64,000 nt of DNA from Variovorax paradoxus (GTDB lineage Bacteria > Pseudomonadota > Gammaproteobacteria > Burkholderiales > Burkholderiaceae_C), in NCBI GenBank assembly GCA_016806145.1, contig CP063168.1, forward strand, positions 124,001-188,000. Direction: 5' to 3'. Below the pieces are notes generated by a model. That model worked only from the letters and a program-made list of their open reading frames with translations, was not told the DNA's origin and searched no databases. Position numbers and translations under genes: made by a program. The number at the start of each line of letters is the position of its first letter. Within the stretch, counting starts at the first letter, position 1. Positions 43,126-53,769 of the stretch are shown piece after piece.

Positions 43126-43791
43126 ATGGGCGCGGACAACAGTGCAAGGCATCGGCAGGCCAGCAAGCTAAAGCGAAGGGAGCAGGCGCGAAGAGGGGCG
43201 GGAAAGCGCGTGCTGATCGTCTGCGAAGGCGAGAAGACTGAGCCTGAGTATCTCAAAGAAGTCAGACGCGCTCGGCAATTGCAGGCGGCAAACGTACAAA
43301 TCATGCCCTCGGCGTTTGGTACCGATCCTCTGAATGTTGTCAGGTACGCAAAGCAACTCTTTGAGGAAGGTGATTCGCACAGGAAGATCGAGCCGCGAGC
43401 ATTCGACGAGATCTTCGCGGTATTCGACCGGGACGAGCATCAAAACTATGTTGTTGCTCTTCAACTGGCCGCGTCGATCAGCAACACCCTGCGCAACGAC
43501 CTCCGACAATTAGTCCGTTTCGTGGCGATTGCTTCTGTCCCCTGCTTTGAGATCTGGCTGTTGCTGCATTTTGAAGACATCCGGCATCCGATTTCTCGTT
43601 CGGAGGCGCTACAGCGGCTTCGGCAGTACTTACCTGGCTACGAAAAAGGGGCTGGCTCCCATTATTCCGCTACCAGCGACAGGCTGGAAGTTGCGATCGG
43701 GCGCACGCTCGCGCTGAATGCACTCCACAACGCCCAACAAGGCGTCGAACTTCACTGCGACATGCCTCAGCTTCTCGCTGCCATGGTCTAG
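43126..43791 (+). CDS. RloB/AbiLii-like Toprim protein
   Basis: 221 residues. RloB-domain features: VLIVCEGEKTEPEYLKE at the N-terminus, FDEIFAVFDRDEH (acidic pair) and PCFEIWLLLHFEDI. The basic first 25 residues may bind nucleic acid. Partner of the ATPase 8 bp upstream. In AbiL/RloAB and the related OLD-Toprim and PARIS systems the ATPase senses infection and the Toprim protein acts as the toxic nuclease; here that role is inferred from the family. Confidence 0.88.
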   Translation: MGADNSARHRQASKLKRREQARRGAGKRVLIVCEGEKTEPEYLKEVRRARQLQAANVQIMPSAFGTDPLNVVRYAKQLFEEGDSHRKIEPRAFDEIFAVFDRDEHQNYVVALQLAASISNTLRNDLRQLVRFVAIASVPCFEIWLLLHFEDIRHPISRSEALQRLRQYLPGYEKGAGSHYSATSDRLEVAIGRTLALNALHNAQQGVELHCDMPQLLAAMV

Positions 43792-43930
43792 GCTGAATCT
43801 CTCGGACGGCTGTTGTCCCGCACTAATTCTGACACCTTGCGGCGCATCAGAAGCTCCTCATCCCCAATCGATCCTGAGCGGTCCTATCCCCGGCTGCTGA
43901 TTTCCATCCAGAACCCTGGGGGTGCGGATA

Positions 43931-43961
43931 AAAACTTGGACTGGTTTTGAGTCCAGGTTTT
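43931..43961 (+). terminator. Possible terminator after the RloA/RloB-like pair
   Basis: CTTGGACT and AGTCCAGG form an 8-bp stem (one wobble) around GGTTTTG, followed by TTTT and preceded by an A run. It lies 140 bp after the rloB-like stop. The rest of 43792-44149 shows no gene. Confidence 0.45.
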
Positions 43962-44149
43962 CGTCCACAACCCCGAATCGGCCCGGATGGAATTGCTGGG
44001 CGCTCACGTGAGAGTGGAAGACTGCAATGATTGACAACATGAAGCAACTGCGATTGAGTCGTAAGCTGCGCTGTCCGTGCCTGAAAGATCTTCCGGCGTG
44101 ATTGCGGTGTAGAGGAAAGACTGGGGCGTTGACGCACACCAGCAGTGAG

Positions 44150-45124
44150 TCAAGTTCCCCGGGTATCGAATACAGCAGCAGGCCGCTCGCCTGCTAGCGC
44201 TTGTAGCAAGCTTGTCGTCGCAAGCGCCGCCATTGCGTGTCGTGTTTCGTGCGTTGCCGAACCGATGTGAGGCAGAGGCGTCACGCGGGGGTGTGATCGT
44301 AGAGGCGATTCCCAAGGTAACGGCTCGTTTGCAAAAACGTCCAGGCCCGCTGCGCGAAGACGGCCGCTGTCCAAGGACGCGAGCAACGCGTTTTCGCTGA
44401 CTGTTGCACCTCGTCCGCCATTGATAAAAATCGCTCCAGGTTTCATTGAGTTGAAGACTTGCGCATCGATTAACCCTCGCGTTGCTTCGGTGAGCGGAAG
44501 CATCGCGACAACAAAGTCAGATTGAGCCAACAGCGCTTCGCGGGTTGCGTAAGCGACTTTGCCCACCAACTCAGGGGCTTGCTTCGCTAGATCAACCTCT
44601 CGGCGGACGTGGTAGTGCACCTTCATGCCAAAACCGAGGGCTGCGCGTCTTGCGATGGCTTGGCCAATGCGCCCAAAGCCAATTAGCCCAAGCGTCTTAC
44701 CGTGCACGTCAAAGCCGAAAAGATCTTCGCCGAACTCGCGTGGCCATCGGCCTTCTCGTACCAGATTGGACAATTCGACAAAGCGTCGGCTGGTTGCGAT
44801 CAGGAGTCCGAACACCGTATCCGCGACGGTCTCGTCGAGAACGCCGGGTGTGTGGCACAGGAGAATATTGCGTCGCTCCAACTCCGCCAGGTCGTAGTTG
44901 TCCACGCCCACCGAGGCGCTGGAAATAACCTCTAGTGAAGGCGCTTTGGCGAGTAGCTCCGCCGTGATGGGATAGCTCGCGCCGATCAGGCCTTGAGCCT
45001 TGGGAAGAGCCTTATAGAACGCGTCCGGTGCGGTTTGAGGGTCCGCAACGGTGACGTGATGCACGGCGCTGAGGCGTTCAAGCTGGTCGGATGGAAGCGC
45101 CTTGAAGACGATAACGTTTTTCAT
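44150..45124 (-). CDS. D-2-hydroxyacid dehydrogenase (GhrB-like)
   Basis: 324 residues from ATG at 45124. NAD-binding motif LGLIGFGRIGQAIARR; catalytic Arg in FINGGRGATV, Glu in GLDVFANEPL, His in PLPHIGSATHE. The likely reaction is reduction of glyoxylate, hydroxypyruvate or a 2-keto sugar acid. It is the last gene of the dehydratase-ABC operon, which fits a sugar-acid or hydroxy-acid pathway. Confidence 0.9.
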   Translation of the reverse strand: MKNVIVFKALPSDQLERLSAVHHVTVADPQTAPDAFYKALPKAQGLIGASYPITAELLAKAPSLEVISSASVGVDNYDLAELERRNILLCHTPGVLDETVADTVFGLLIATSRRFVELSNLVREGRWPREFGEDLFGFDVHGKTLGLIGFGRIGQAIARRAALGFGMKVHYHVRREVDLAKQAPELVGKVAYATREALLAQSDFVVAMLPLTEATRGLIDAQVFNSMKPGAIFINGGRGATVSENALLASLDSGRLRAAGLDVFANEPLPWESPLRSHPRVTPLPHIGSATHETRHAMAALATTSLLQALAGERPAAVFDTRGT

Positions 45125-45187
45125 GAATGGAAACCGAATTAAGTGGCCGAAAGGCACTCGCGTGCCCGTAGACAAAACCGAGTGGCG

Positions 45188-45955
<768 letters not shown>

Positions 45956-45967
45956 TGTTGGCACCCC

Positions 45968-46783
45968 TCAGGAGTTCGGCAGCGCAGGGAAATCCGTAGC
46001 CAGCCACTTCTGGTAGAGCTTGTTCAGCTCGCCGTTGGCCTTATTGCGCACGACAAAGTCGTCCACGGCTTTCTTCAGCTCGGGTTGGCCTGGGCGCAGC
46101 ACAATTCCCATGACTTGCTCACGGAGGACCATCTTCTGCTCGAATGTGTTTGCCGGTGCCCGTTTGGCGATCTGCGCCGCCACCGTGGTGGAGCATCCAA
46201 TGGCGTCAACCTGGCCGGAGAGCATGGCCTGCATGGCCGAAGCGTCGTCGTCAAAGCGACGGATCTCGGTGCCCTCCGCGGCCATGGCTGTCAGTGCGAC
46301 GTCTTGCGTGCTGGCTCGGGCCACACCCAGACGCTTACCTTTGAAATCTCCGGCCGTCTTGATGTCGACCTTCTTCGCGCCGTAAAGCACCACGGAGGCG
46401 GCCGCATAGGGAATCGAGAAGTCAACCTGTTTCGCGCGCTCGGGCGTGATGGCCAGCGAGGCGACCAGCAAGTCGACCTTGTTGGTCAGCAGGAAGGGAA
46501 TGCGGTTCGGGCCCGTGACCGGCACGATGTTGGCCTTCACGCCCCAGTCCTTGGCCAGCAGCTTGGCCACGTCGGCGTCGTAACCGTCGGGCTGGTTCTT
46601 CGCGTCGGTGGTGCCATAGGGCGGGAAGTCGACCAGCATGCCGATGGTGATCTCGCCCTTCTTCTTGATGTCGGCCACGCTCTGCGCCGAGGCGAAGGGG
46701 GCGAACACGGTGAGGGCGGCTCCCAGACTCAGGGACGCGAGGGCTGCGATCGCTGCGCGGCGGGTGGTGGTGGTACGGGTCAT
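45968..46783 (-). CDS. ABC transporter substrate-binding protein (polar amino acid type)
   Basis: 271 residues. Signal peptide ending near FASAQ, then ADIKKKGEITIGMLVDFPPYG and a DGYDADVAKLLAKD pattern typical of SBP_bac_3 proteins. The ligand in this operon is more likely an organic or sugar acid than an amino acid, given the dehydratase and dehydrogenase, but this is inference. Confidence 0.93.
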   Translation of the reverse strand: MTRTTTTRRAAIAALASLSLGAALTVFAPFASAQSVADIKKKGEITIGMLVDFPPYGTTDAKNQPDGYDADVAKLLAKDWGVKANIVPVTGPNRIPFLLTNKVDLLVASLAITPERAKQVDFSIPYAAASVVLYGAKKVDIKTAGDFKGKRLGVARASTQDVALTAMAAEGTEIRRFDDDASAMQAMLSGQVDAIGCSTTVAAQIAKRAPANTFEQKMVLREQVMGIVLRPGQPELKKAVDDFVVRNKANGELNKLYQKWLATDFPALPNS

Positions 46784-46841
46784 GGGATGTGTCTCCTGAA
46801 AAAGAAAGGAAGCGACGGAAAAAACGAAAGCGACGGGGAAA

Positions 46842-47495
46842 TCAGCGGGCCAGCGCGCGAGCGCGCTTGCGTTCCATGCGCGCGGCCAGCAGCGACAGCG
46901 GCCAGCAGATGACGAAGTAGATGGCGGCCACCACCGAGAACACGACCAGCGGCTGGAAGGTGGCGTTGTTGACGATCTGGCCGGCGCGCGTGACCTCGAC
47001 GAAGCCGATGATGGCCGCGAGCGAGGTGCCCTTGATGATCTGCACCAGGTAGCCCACGGTGGGCGCGAGCGCGATCCTGAAGGCCTGCGGCAGCACGACG
47101 TCGCGCATGCGCGCGCTGTAGTTGAGGCTCAGCGCCTGCGCCGCCTCCCACTGGCCGCGCGGAATGGCCTCGATGCAGCCGCGCCAGATCTCGCCGAGGA
47201 AGGCCGCGCTGTTGAGCACCAGCGCCACGCCCGCGGCAACCCAGGGGTTGATGTCCAGCCCCAGCACCGGCGCGCCGAAGAACACCAGGAACAGCTGCAG
47301 CAGCAGCGGCGTGCCCTGGAAGATCTGGATGAAGGTGGTCGAGACGCCGCGCGCCCACGCCGATTCGGACGTGCGCATGAGCGCGATCGCGAGCCCCAGG
47401 ATCGCGCCGCCCACGAAGGCGATGGCCGAGAGCGCGAGCGTCCATTGGGCCGCTTCGAGGATGAACAGGAATTCGGGAAAGCCGAAGGTGCGCAT
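46842..47495 (-). CDS. ABC transporter permease (HisM/GlnP-type)
   Basis: 217 residues with about five membrane segments. The EAA loop reads EAAQALSLNYSARMRDVVLPQAF. It pairs with the second permease upstream. Confidence 0.93.
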   Translation of the reverse strand: MRTFGFPEFLFILEAAQWTLALSAIAFVGGAILGLAIALMRTSESAWARGVSTTFIQIFQGTPLLLQLFLVFFGAPVLGLDINPWVAAGVALVLNSAAFLGEIWRGCIEAIPRGQWEAAQALSLNYSARMRDVVLPQAFRIALAPTVGYLVQIIKGTSLAAIIGFVEVTRAGQIVNNATFQPLVVFSVVAAIYFVICWPLSLLAARMERKRARALAR

Positions 47496-47522
47496 GGTGT
47501 GGTGGTCTCCGTCGGTCGACGC

Positions 47523-48194
47523 TTACCGGCGGTCCGGGTAGTTGAGCGTGCGCTTGTAGATCAGCTTGAACATCGCCGAGAAGGCGAGCGCCAGCGCGAG
47601 GTAGATGGCCGCGACCACGATGTAGATCTCGAAGCTGCGGAAGGTCTGCGACTGCAGGTTGGCGGCCACCGAGGTCAGGTCGTCGGCCGAGATCACCGAG
47701 ACCACCGCCGAGCTCAGCATCAGCAGGATGAACTGGCTGGTGAGCGCGGGATAGATGGCCTTGAGCGCGGGCTTGATGATGATGAAGCGGAAGATCTCCC
47801 AGGACTTGAGGTTGGGCGCGCGGCCCGCCTCGATCTGGCCCTTGGGAATGGACTCGATGCCGGCGCGGATGATCTCGGTGGCATAGGCGCCGAGGTTCAC
47901 CACCATCGCCACCAGCGCGGCCGTCTGCGGCGACCAGCGCAGGCCGATGGCCGGCAGCGCGAAGAAGAAGAAGAACAGCTGCACCAGGAACGGCGTGTTG
48001 CGGATCACCTCGATGTAGGCGTTGATCACGAAGCGCAGCCAGCCCGGCCCCGAGGTCTTGCCCCAGGCGCAGAAGATGGCCACCACCAGCCCGAGCACGG
48101 TGGCGACCAGCGACAGCTGGACGGTGATCCACGTGCCCTTGAGCAGCAGCGGCCAGGCGGCGAAGACGGCGTCGAATTGAAACTGGTAGTTCAC
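47523..48194 (-). CDS. ABC transporter permease (HisQ/GlnP-type)
   Basis: 223 residues from a GTG at 48194 with AGAGGGA upstream; the frame extends farther but that part belongs to the beta-propeller gene's antiparallel reading. EAA loop: EAGRAPNLKSWEIFRFIIIKP. The start overlaps the propeller stop by 4 nt (GTGA). Confidence 0.92.
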   Translation of the reverse strand: MNYQFQFDAVFAAWPLLLKGTWITVQLSLVATVLGLVVAIFCAWGKTSGPGWLRFVINAYIEVIRNTPFLVQLFFFFFALPAIGLRWSPQTAALVAMVVNLGAYATEIIRAGIESIPKGQIEAGRAPNLKSWEIFRFIIIKPALKAIYPALTSQFILLMLSSAVVSVISADDLTSVAANLQSQTFRSFEIYIVVAAIYLALALAFSAMFKLIYKRTLNYPDRR

Positions 48195-49363
48195 GCCGGT
48201 CCCTCTGTAGCGGTTGTGGAAAAGCGCCGCCCAGGCATCGCTCTGATCGAACAAGGGCCGCCTTGCGTTGGTATGCGATGGCCGGTATCGCCCCAAGCGC
48301 CGTCTTTGAACCCATATACGGCCAACATCTTCTCCACGTTGAACTGGGCTAGGATGTACTGGCTGTCCGCCGTGAAGACGATGCCCTGCCCGGCCTCTCC
48401 CGCCGGTAAATCGCCTGCTGCGTGCGCCTGACCGTCGCGAAGCTCGAAAAGTCGTATTCGTCCCCGTTCGCGTCGGCCGGGATTGTCTGGCTTGAGGTTG
48501 GAGCCATCCATAGTGAGGGCGGCGATCCAACGACCATTCGGCGAGATCGCCACGCCCTCCGGCAAGGCGGGAACGGACAAGTGCTGCACGGCCCGAAAGG
48601 GACGCCTGGAGATGTCCACGAGCGTGACCGTGTCCGCATCTCCCGCCAATTGACCGGCGAAGCCGGGAAGTCCGGCGAGGCCGACATTGCCGATCACAGC
48701 CCAGCGTCCGTCGCCGCACACGTCGACGGCATACGGGGCCACGCCGGTCGATATGCGCTCATTCGTAAGGTGAACCGAGGACCCTTCAACCTCGAGCACC
48801 GCAGCACCTTGCGCGTCGCGCAGCAGGACGATGGCGGTCGTGCCGTCGGCGGTGAAGGTCACGCCCGAAAGACGGCCGCTGGAGACAATCATCTCGCTCG
48901 TGCGCACCAATCGCTGTCCTTCCACAGCAAATGACTCAATCGTGCCGCCCACCGTTGCGGCCAGTAGGAGGTGGCCGCTCGGGTGAAACGCCACGCCTTG
49001 CGGATGGTGCGAGGTGGGGACACGCTGGACGACGCGAGGCGACTCGATGCTCAGGTCCACCACCTGAAGGTAGTTCTCGAACACGCACTCGTCCCGGGCC
49101 GCGGCGTAGCGATTGGGTGCGGACACAACAGCCAGTTGTCCATCCGGCGAAAGTGCAACGGCCTGCGGCGGGCCGACAATGGTGGTGCGCACATCCACCG
49201 TGGCGACGACGCGTTGCGGGAACGACGTTGCATCGATGAGGTCCATCGTGTCGCAAGGTGCGTCGCAGGGATAGGTGTCCCCGCCCGCCACGCGCTGATA
49301 CTTCGCATCGTTGGTCGACACGATCCAGTCGGGCCTCATGGCCGCATATCGCTGCGAGTTCAA
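48191..49363 (-). CDS. YncE/lactonase-like beta-propeller protein
   Basis: About 390 residues from a TTG at 49363 that overlaps the dehydratase stop (TTGA) and has GGGAGAG before it; an ATG at 49339 is possible. Repeated blades with the pattern PQAVALSPDGQLAVV, HPQGVAFHPSGHLLLAAT and LPEGVAISPNGRWIAALT. No signal peptide is present, which is unusual for this family and may mean a lost N-terminus or a cytoplasmic sugar-acid lactonase role. It is coupled to the genes on both sides. Confidence 0.8.
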   Translation of the reverse strand: MNSQRYAAMRPDWIVSTNDAKYQRVAGGDTYPCDAPCDTMDLIDATSFPQRVVATVDVRTTIVGPPQAVALSPDGQLAVVSAPNRYAAARDECVFENYLQVVDLSIESPRVVQRVPTSHHPQGVAFHPSGHLLLAATVGGTIESFAVEGQRLVRTSEMIVSSGRLSGVTFTADGTTAIVLLRDAQGAAVLEVEGSSVHLTNERISTGVAPYAVDVCGDGRWAVIGNVGLAGLPGFAGQLAGDADTVTLVDISRRPFRAVQHLSVPALPEGVAISPNGRWIAALTMDGSNLKPDNPGRRERGRIRLFELRDGQAHAAGDLPAGEAGQGIVFTADSQYILAQFNVEKMLAVYGFKDGAWGDTGHRIPTQGGPCSIRAMPGRRFSTTATEGPA

Positions 49364-51075
49364 TGGCTCTCCCGCGGCACAGCGTGGCCTCGACAGCCGA
49401 CGAGAAAATCCAGGTCCGCCCCCTTGTCCGCCTGCAGCGTTCGCTCGACGTAGAGCGACTGATAGCCGCCCTGCATGGCAGGCTGCGGCGCGGACCATGC
49501 TGCTCGGCGCGCGGCCAGTACCTCCTCGGAAACATGTAGTTGGAGCCTTCGAGCTGGCACGTCCAGTTCGATTTCGTCGCCATCCAGCACCAAGGCCAGA
49601 GGGCCGCCGACGGCTGCTTCCGGAGCGACGTGCAGGACCACGGTCCCGAAGGCGGTGCCCGACATTCGGGCATCGGACAGCCTCACCATGTCCCGTACAC
49701 CGCGCTCGAGCAGCTTGCGCGGAAGCGCCATGTTGCCCACCTCGGCCATCCCAGGATAGCCCTTGGGGCCGCAGTTGCGCAGAACCATCACACAGCTTTG
49801 GTCTATGTCCAGAGCAGGGTCGTCAACGCGGCGCTTGTAGTCCTCGATCGTGTCGAACACGACAGCCCGCCCGCGATGGCGCATGAGTTCCGCAGACGCG
49901 GCGGACGGCTTGATGATTGCGCCGTCGGGCGCGAGGTTGCCTCTGAGCACCGCGATTCCGCCGTTCGCCGTGAGCGGATTCGTCGCAGGGCGGATTACCT
50001 CCTTGTCGAAGTTTTCCGCCGCTTCGATGTTCTCGCCAAGCGTTCGCCCCGTCACGGTAAGCGCGTCGAGATCAAGCGCAGACGCCACTTCCTTCATGAG
50101 TGCCGGCAGGCCGCCCGCGTAGCAGAAGTCTTCCATGAGGAAGCGCCCGGACGGCATCAAGTCGAGGATGGTGGGCATGTCCTGTCCCCATCGGTCCCAG
50201 TCCTCCAGCGTGAGCGGCGTGCCTATGCGCCCCGCGATCGCTAGCAGGTGCACGACTGCGTTTGTCGAGCCGCCGATTGCACCGTTGACGCGAATCGCGT
50301 TCGCAAATGCTGCGCGCGTCAGAACACGCGACAGGGCTAGATCTTCGTGAACCATTTCAACTATGCGTCGGCCCGTCATCCGGGCTAGACGAGAGCGACG
50401 CGCGTCAACCGCTGGATAGGCGGCGTTGCCGGGCAACGCCACTCCCAGCGCTTCGACCATGGAGGCCATGGTCGAGGCTGTTCCCATCGTCATGCAGTGC
50501 CCCGGCGAGCGCGACATGGCGCTCTCCGCCGCCATGAAATCGCTCCGGCTCATCACGCCCGCGCGAACGTCTTCCGAGAAGCGCCAAACGTCTGTGCCCG
50601 AGCCGATGTCCTTGCCTCGGAACTTGCCGTTGAGCATGGGACCACCGGAGATCACGATGCTTGGCAGGTCGCAACTCGAAGCGCCCATGAGCAGCGAAGG
50701 CGTCGTCTTATCGCACCCGGCCATCAGCACCACTCCGTCCATCGGGTTGCCCCTGATCGCCTCCTCGACATCCATAGACGCGAGGTTTCGGAAGAGCATG
50801 GCCGTCGGCCGCAGGTTGGACTCCCCGCAGGAGAACACCGGGAACTCCAACGGTACGCCTCCGGCTTCGAGGACACCTTTCTTGACGTGCTCCACCAACT
50901 CTCGGAAGTGCGCGTTGCACGGCGTGAACTCCGAGAAGGTATTGCAAATTCCTATGATGGGGCGCCCGTCGAACGCATCATCTGGCAGCCCGCGGTTTTT
51001 CATCCAGCTGCGATGGATGAATGCATCTTTGTCGTCGCCCGCAAACCAGGCAGAGGATCGAAGTTTCTTTGTCAT
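49360..51075 (-). CDS. IlvD/Edd-family dehydratase (arabinonate dehydratase-like)
   Basis: 571 residues from the ATG at 51075. Fe-S ligands: GICNTFSEFTPC at the start, MAGCDKTTPS and SPGHCMTMGTASTM. The C-terminus has SDARMSGTAFGTVVLHVAPE and FLVGCRGHAVPRESH, closer to sugar-acid dehydratases (L-arabinonate or similar) than to dihydroxyacid dehydratase of branched-chain synthesis. Head of the ABC operon, so the transported compound is likely a sugar acid or related hydroxy acid. Confidence 0.9.
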   Translation of the reverse strand: MTKKLRSSAWFAGDDKDAFIHRSWMKNRGLPDDAFDGRPIIGICNTFSEFTPCNAHFRELVEHVKKGVLEAGGVPLEFPVFSCGESNLRPTAMLFRNLASMDVEEAIRGNPMDGVVLMAGCDKTTPSLLMGASSCDLPSIVISGGPMLNGKFRGKDIGSGTDVWRFSEDVRAGVMSRSDFMAAESAMSRSPGHCMTMGTASTMASMVEALGVALPGNAAYPAVDARRSRLARMTGRRIVEMVHEDLALSRVLTRAAFANAIRVNGAIGGSTNAVVHLLAIAGRIGTPLTLEDWDRWGQDMPTILDLMPSGRFLMEDFCYAGGLPALMKEVASALDLDALTVTGRTLGENIEAAENFDKEVIRPATNPLTANGGIAVLRGNLAPDGAIIKPSAASAELMRHRGRAVVFDTIEDYKRRVDDPALDIDQSCVMVLRNCGPKGYPGMAEVGNMALPRKLLERGVRDMVRLSDARMSGTAFGTVVLHVAPEAAVGGPLALVLDGDEIELDVPARRLQLHVSEEVLAARRAAWSAPQPAMQGGYQSLYVERTLQADKGADLDFLVGCRGHAVPRESH

Positions 51076-51117
51076 GATGGTTTTTTTGCGACGGGGGGCG
51101 TTCTGCAATCCGCTCGA

Positions 51118-51805
51118 CTACATCACGCCGAATGTTTGGAAGGCTTCGACCGCGCCCATGCTGTGCTGGATGACCTTACGCACACTGCTTTCCGTGGAAG
51201 CCTTCTCCAGTGCCAGGCTGATGGCTTCAACTTTGGCTTCTCAAGGAATGATCAATACGCCGTCTTGGCCGCCGTAGACGACGTCACCGGGGCGCACCCG
51301 CACGCCCTGAATCTTCACCGACACGCGGTAGTCGACCACGTTGCCGCGTGGTCCCTGATCCTGTGATTAGCCGGCAAGCGAGAGCACCGGCGGGCCCAGC
51401 CCGAGTACTTCCGTCGTGTCGTGGGAATACCGTCTAGGACCGCCCCGGCGGCCTTTAAGTGCATTGCCCGTGTAGTCATCAGGCCGAGCCCCACAGCGCG
51501 AACTGCGGCGCCGATCCGGTGGCGATGTAGACCTCATTGGGCTCTAGGTCGTCCAGCGCCTGAAACAGCAGGCCAAACGCCTGCTGGCTCAGCGAAGACT
51601 TGCCTTCGGGTTCGATCCGCGAGAAACAGTTGATCTCCAGCATAGGCATTGCGCGGCCCGCGACGACCATCGGGCGCTTGACCGGCTTGATGGCCGGCTG
51701 CAGGAACTTTTGCATCAGCCCAAGGGTGTCGAGGATGTCGCCAACCACAGCCGGGAATATCCGCGTGCGCATAAAACTGAATAGTTTGGAATCGTCTTTC
51801 CACAT
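51118..51805 (-). pseudogene. RraA/HMG aldolase-like gene, decayed
   Basis: Family content is spread over several frames: FPAVVGDILDTLGLMQKFLQ, then NEVYIATGSAPQFALWG, frame change to LMTTRAMHLKAAGAVLDG, frame change, an in-frame TAA before SQDQGPRGNVVDYRVS, then VRPGDVVYGGQDGVLIIP, and after one more shift a tail EAKVEAISLALEKASTESSV. At least three frameshifts and one stop. A working copy would cleave a 4-hydroxy-2-oxoacid, which would suit the dehydratase next door; another enzyme must do this now. Confidence 0.85.
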
Positions 51806-51866
51806 GGTCTCAGGTCTCCTTGAGAGACTTGGATTGAACCAGCGGACGTCCGCATCAACAACCTAT

Positions 51867-51884
51867 TACCCTATCTGATAGGTA
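51867..51884. promoter_or_regulatory. Possible operator before the decayed aldolase
   Basis: TACC, CTATCTGATAG and GGTA form an imperfect inverted repeat with CCTAT/ATAGG arms (51870-51882). It lies 60-80 bp before the aldolase start codon, where the promoter of the minus-strand operon is expected. Confidence 0.35.
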
Positions 51885-52507
51885 TACGAAGCGCACGACG
51901 GCTGCGCGCCGCTCCGATCTCGGAAATTTCGAAGAAAGGTGATGATGTAGCGGGGCAGCTAGATTCACCGGTTCGAGCTGGGAATCGCCCGAACCCCGAA
52001 CGTTCTGGACCATGTTGGGCACTTACTTCGCGAAGCCTGGTACCGCATGAACGCAAGCCTCTGCGCCTCTACCAGAGGGCAAGGAGGTCTCAACGAATAG
52101 TCACAACACCTTCAGCCATGGATGTGCCGTGGATGTATTGCGGCGCGATGAGCCTGAGCCACTCGGCTGGCTCTGCCTAAGCCCATCGCGGAGTTGCCGC
52201 CGTACTGTTGGCGGACGACCATTGGGCCTTGATCCTTCAGGTGGGCTCATCGCACACGGATGAATAGGGCGCTATACGAAAATTCAGCCGATGGTCGCGG
52301 CACAACGGTGTTCTCGGCCGCTCGGCGACGCCTCTTCAAGTTGTTCCCAGACGATTGCAATGGCGCAGTGCAGTCTGGGACTAGATAACTTCGTGCCGCA
52401 TTAAGTCGGCGTGCTTTGATGCGCGAGTCTTGATTGCAAAAAAAGTACCTGCGTCGAGCGGATCGCCAATGAGTTTGATGCGCCCCCCGAAGGACGGCTG
52501 CTAACTC
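51885..52507. other. Intergenic stretch without a supported gene
   Basis: About 620 bp. The open frames are short and without recognisable motifs. I see no terminator or repeat of note. Confidence 0.4.
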
Positions 52508-52993
52508 CTAGAACTTTTGCGTCGTTCCATCAGTGTAGATGATGCTCAATGTGCGAAACGCCAAACTCATATTCGAAAGTTCCGTTGCCAGCATCCATTG
52601 ATGCTCGGTCATGAACTGGTTGTATGCGAATCCAGTCCCTGGTTGTGCAAGCGGGACACCGGGCTTGAGAGGAACATTGAGCGTCAAATTCAACCGAAAA
52701 TGGACCTCGCCGAACAAATCTAAAAACTCAAGTACCCCCTTTACTGCACGCGTAGGTTTGGAGGCAGACGAAAGTGTATAGACGCAGTCGAACCAAAGAT
52801 GGTCCTCGTAGCTGTTGAGCGACGGGTTAGCCGGATCGAAGCGCTTGTTCTCCACCTTCACCCTAACCAGATCGCCTGATTTCTCCGGCATATCGTTGAC
52901 CACAGAGAAAAGCTCAGGTTTGCTCGGATCTCTTGCTTCGAGTGCAGCAAGCCGAGCCTCGATATCAGCCAATCTTCTCTCTAAATCATTCAT
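52508..52993 (-). CDS. Hypothetical protein with N-terminal coiled coil, 161 aa
   Basis: Unrecognised. The first 22 residues form a trimer-type coiled coil (MNDLERRLADIEARLAALEA). The rest looks like a beta-sandwich: RVKVENKRFDPANPSL, LWFDCVYTLSS, FGEVHFRLNLTLNVPLKPGV. No signal peptide. The composition and low GC differ from the catabolic genes nearby, which suggests transfer. Confidence 0.6.
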   Translation of the reverse strand: MNDLERRLADIEARLAALEARDPSKPELFSVVNDMPEKSGDLVRVKVENKRFDPANPSLNSYEDHLWFDCVYTLSSASKPTRAVKGVLEFLDLFGEVHFRLNLTLNVPLKPGVPLAQPGTGFAYNQFMTEHQWMLATELSNMSLAFRTLSIIYTDGTTQKF

Positions 52994-53118
52994 CTAAAGT
53001 TCCTCAATTCGCCAGCGTAGTGCATCCTCGATAGATAGCAGTAAGTTGGCCAAAGGCTATGTGTCCCTCATAACATCGGACTACGAATGTGTCGCGACAA
53101 AGACATGCGTGACACCGC

Positions 53119-53769
53119 TTAATCGTAGCGAGCTAGAAGCGTTTGCAGGCGCGCTCGCGCAACGGGCTTCAATCGTTCAGATTGTGCGAGTTCGCGCGCC
53201 GAAAGCAACACACTGTCCTTGGACTTGTCCTGGGCACTCTTAAGCAACAGGGTCAACTGGTGAGACGCCGCCGAATCTTCACTGCGGCCGGAAGCGCTGA
53301 ACGAGTTTGGCGGCCCGATCACTCTTGCGAATAATTCCGGCCGAAGCAGACTCCACATTGCCAGCCGGATACCAACTACCTCTACATACTCGTCTTGATA
53401 CCATCGCCCGTCACTCTTCTTGAAGGCAGTTTCATAACGATCGAGTACGCTCGGCAGTCCACTGAGGATTTCGCCTGCCAGCTTTTCATTGCCGGGTGGA
53501 ACATTGGATAAGGCAAAAAACACCATGGCGGCGTTTTCAGCATTCAGCAGCGTGTCGACGCTCCTGCCTCCTTGGTCATGCAGCCAGAGCGGTTCGGCTG
53601 GATATGCAGATTGGCGCTTCTCAGTGGCTCTCAGGGCGAGAACATATTGCGTTACGAGGCTCGAACTTTGAACGGCCGGATAAGGAAGAACCGGCGTGGG
53701 TGCAGAACCACATCCAAGGAGCGTGGCGGCCATGGAGATGGCGAGCACGATTCGAGTGGCTGAAGACAT
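53119..53769 (-). CDS. Predicted lipoprotein, 216 aa
   Basis: Lipobox at residues 17-20 (LLGC) after a hydrophobic signal. The mature part is helical with no recognised domain. Unrecognised family. It stands alone between two gaps. Some helix spacing recalls all-alpha repeat proteins, but this is weak. Confidence 0.6.
   Translation of the reverse strand: MSSATRIVLAISMAATLLGCGSAPTPVLPYPAVQSSSLVTQYVLALRATEKRQSAYPAEPLWLHDQGGRSVDTLLNAENAAMVFFALSNVPPGNEKLAGEILSGLPSVLDRYETAFKKSDGRWYQDEYVEVVGIRLAMWSLLRPELFARVIGPPNSFSASGRSEDSAASHQLTLLLKSAQDKSKDSVLLSARELAQSERLKPVARARLQTLLARYD

Noticed and set aside
46780..48315. Minus-strand frame of 511 codons over both permeases
   Set aside because: Arg/Gly/His-rich out-of-frame reading of two clear permease genes.
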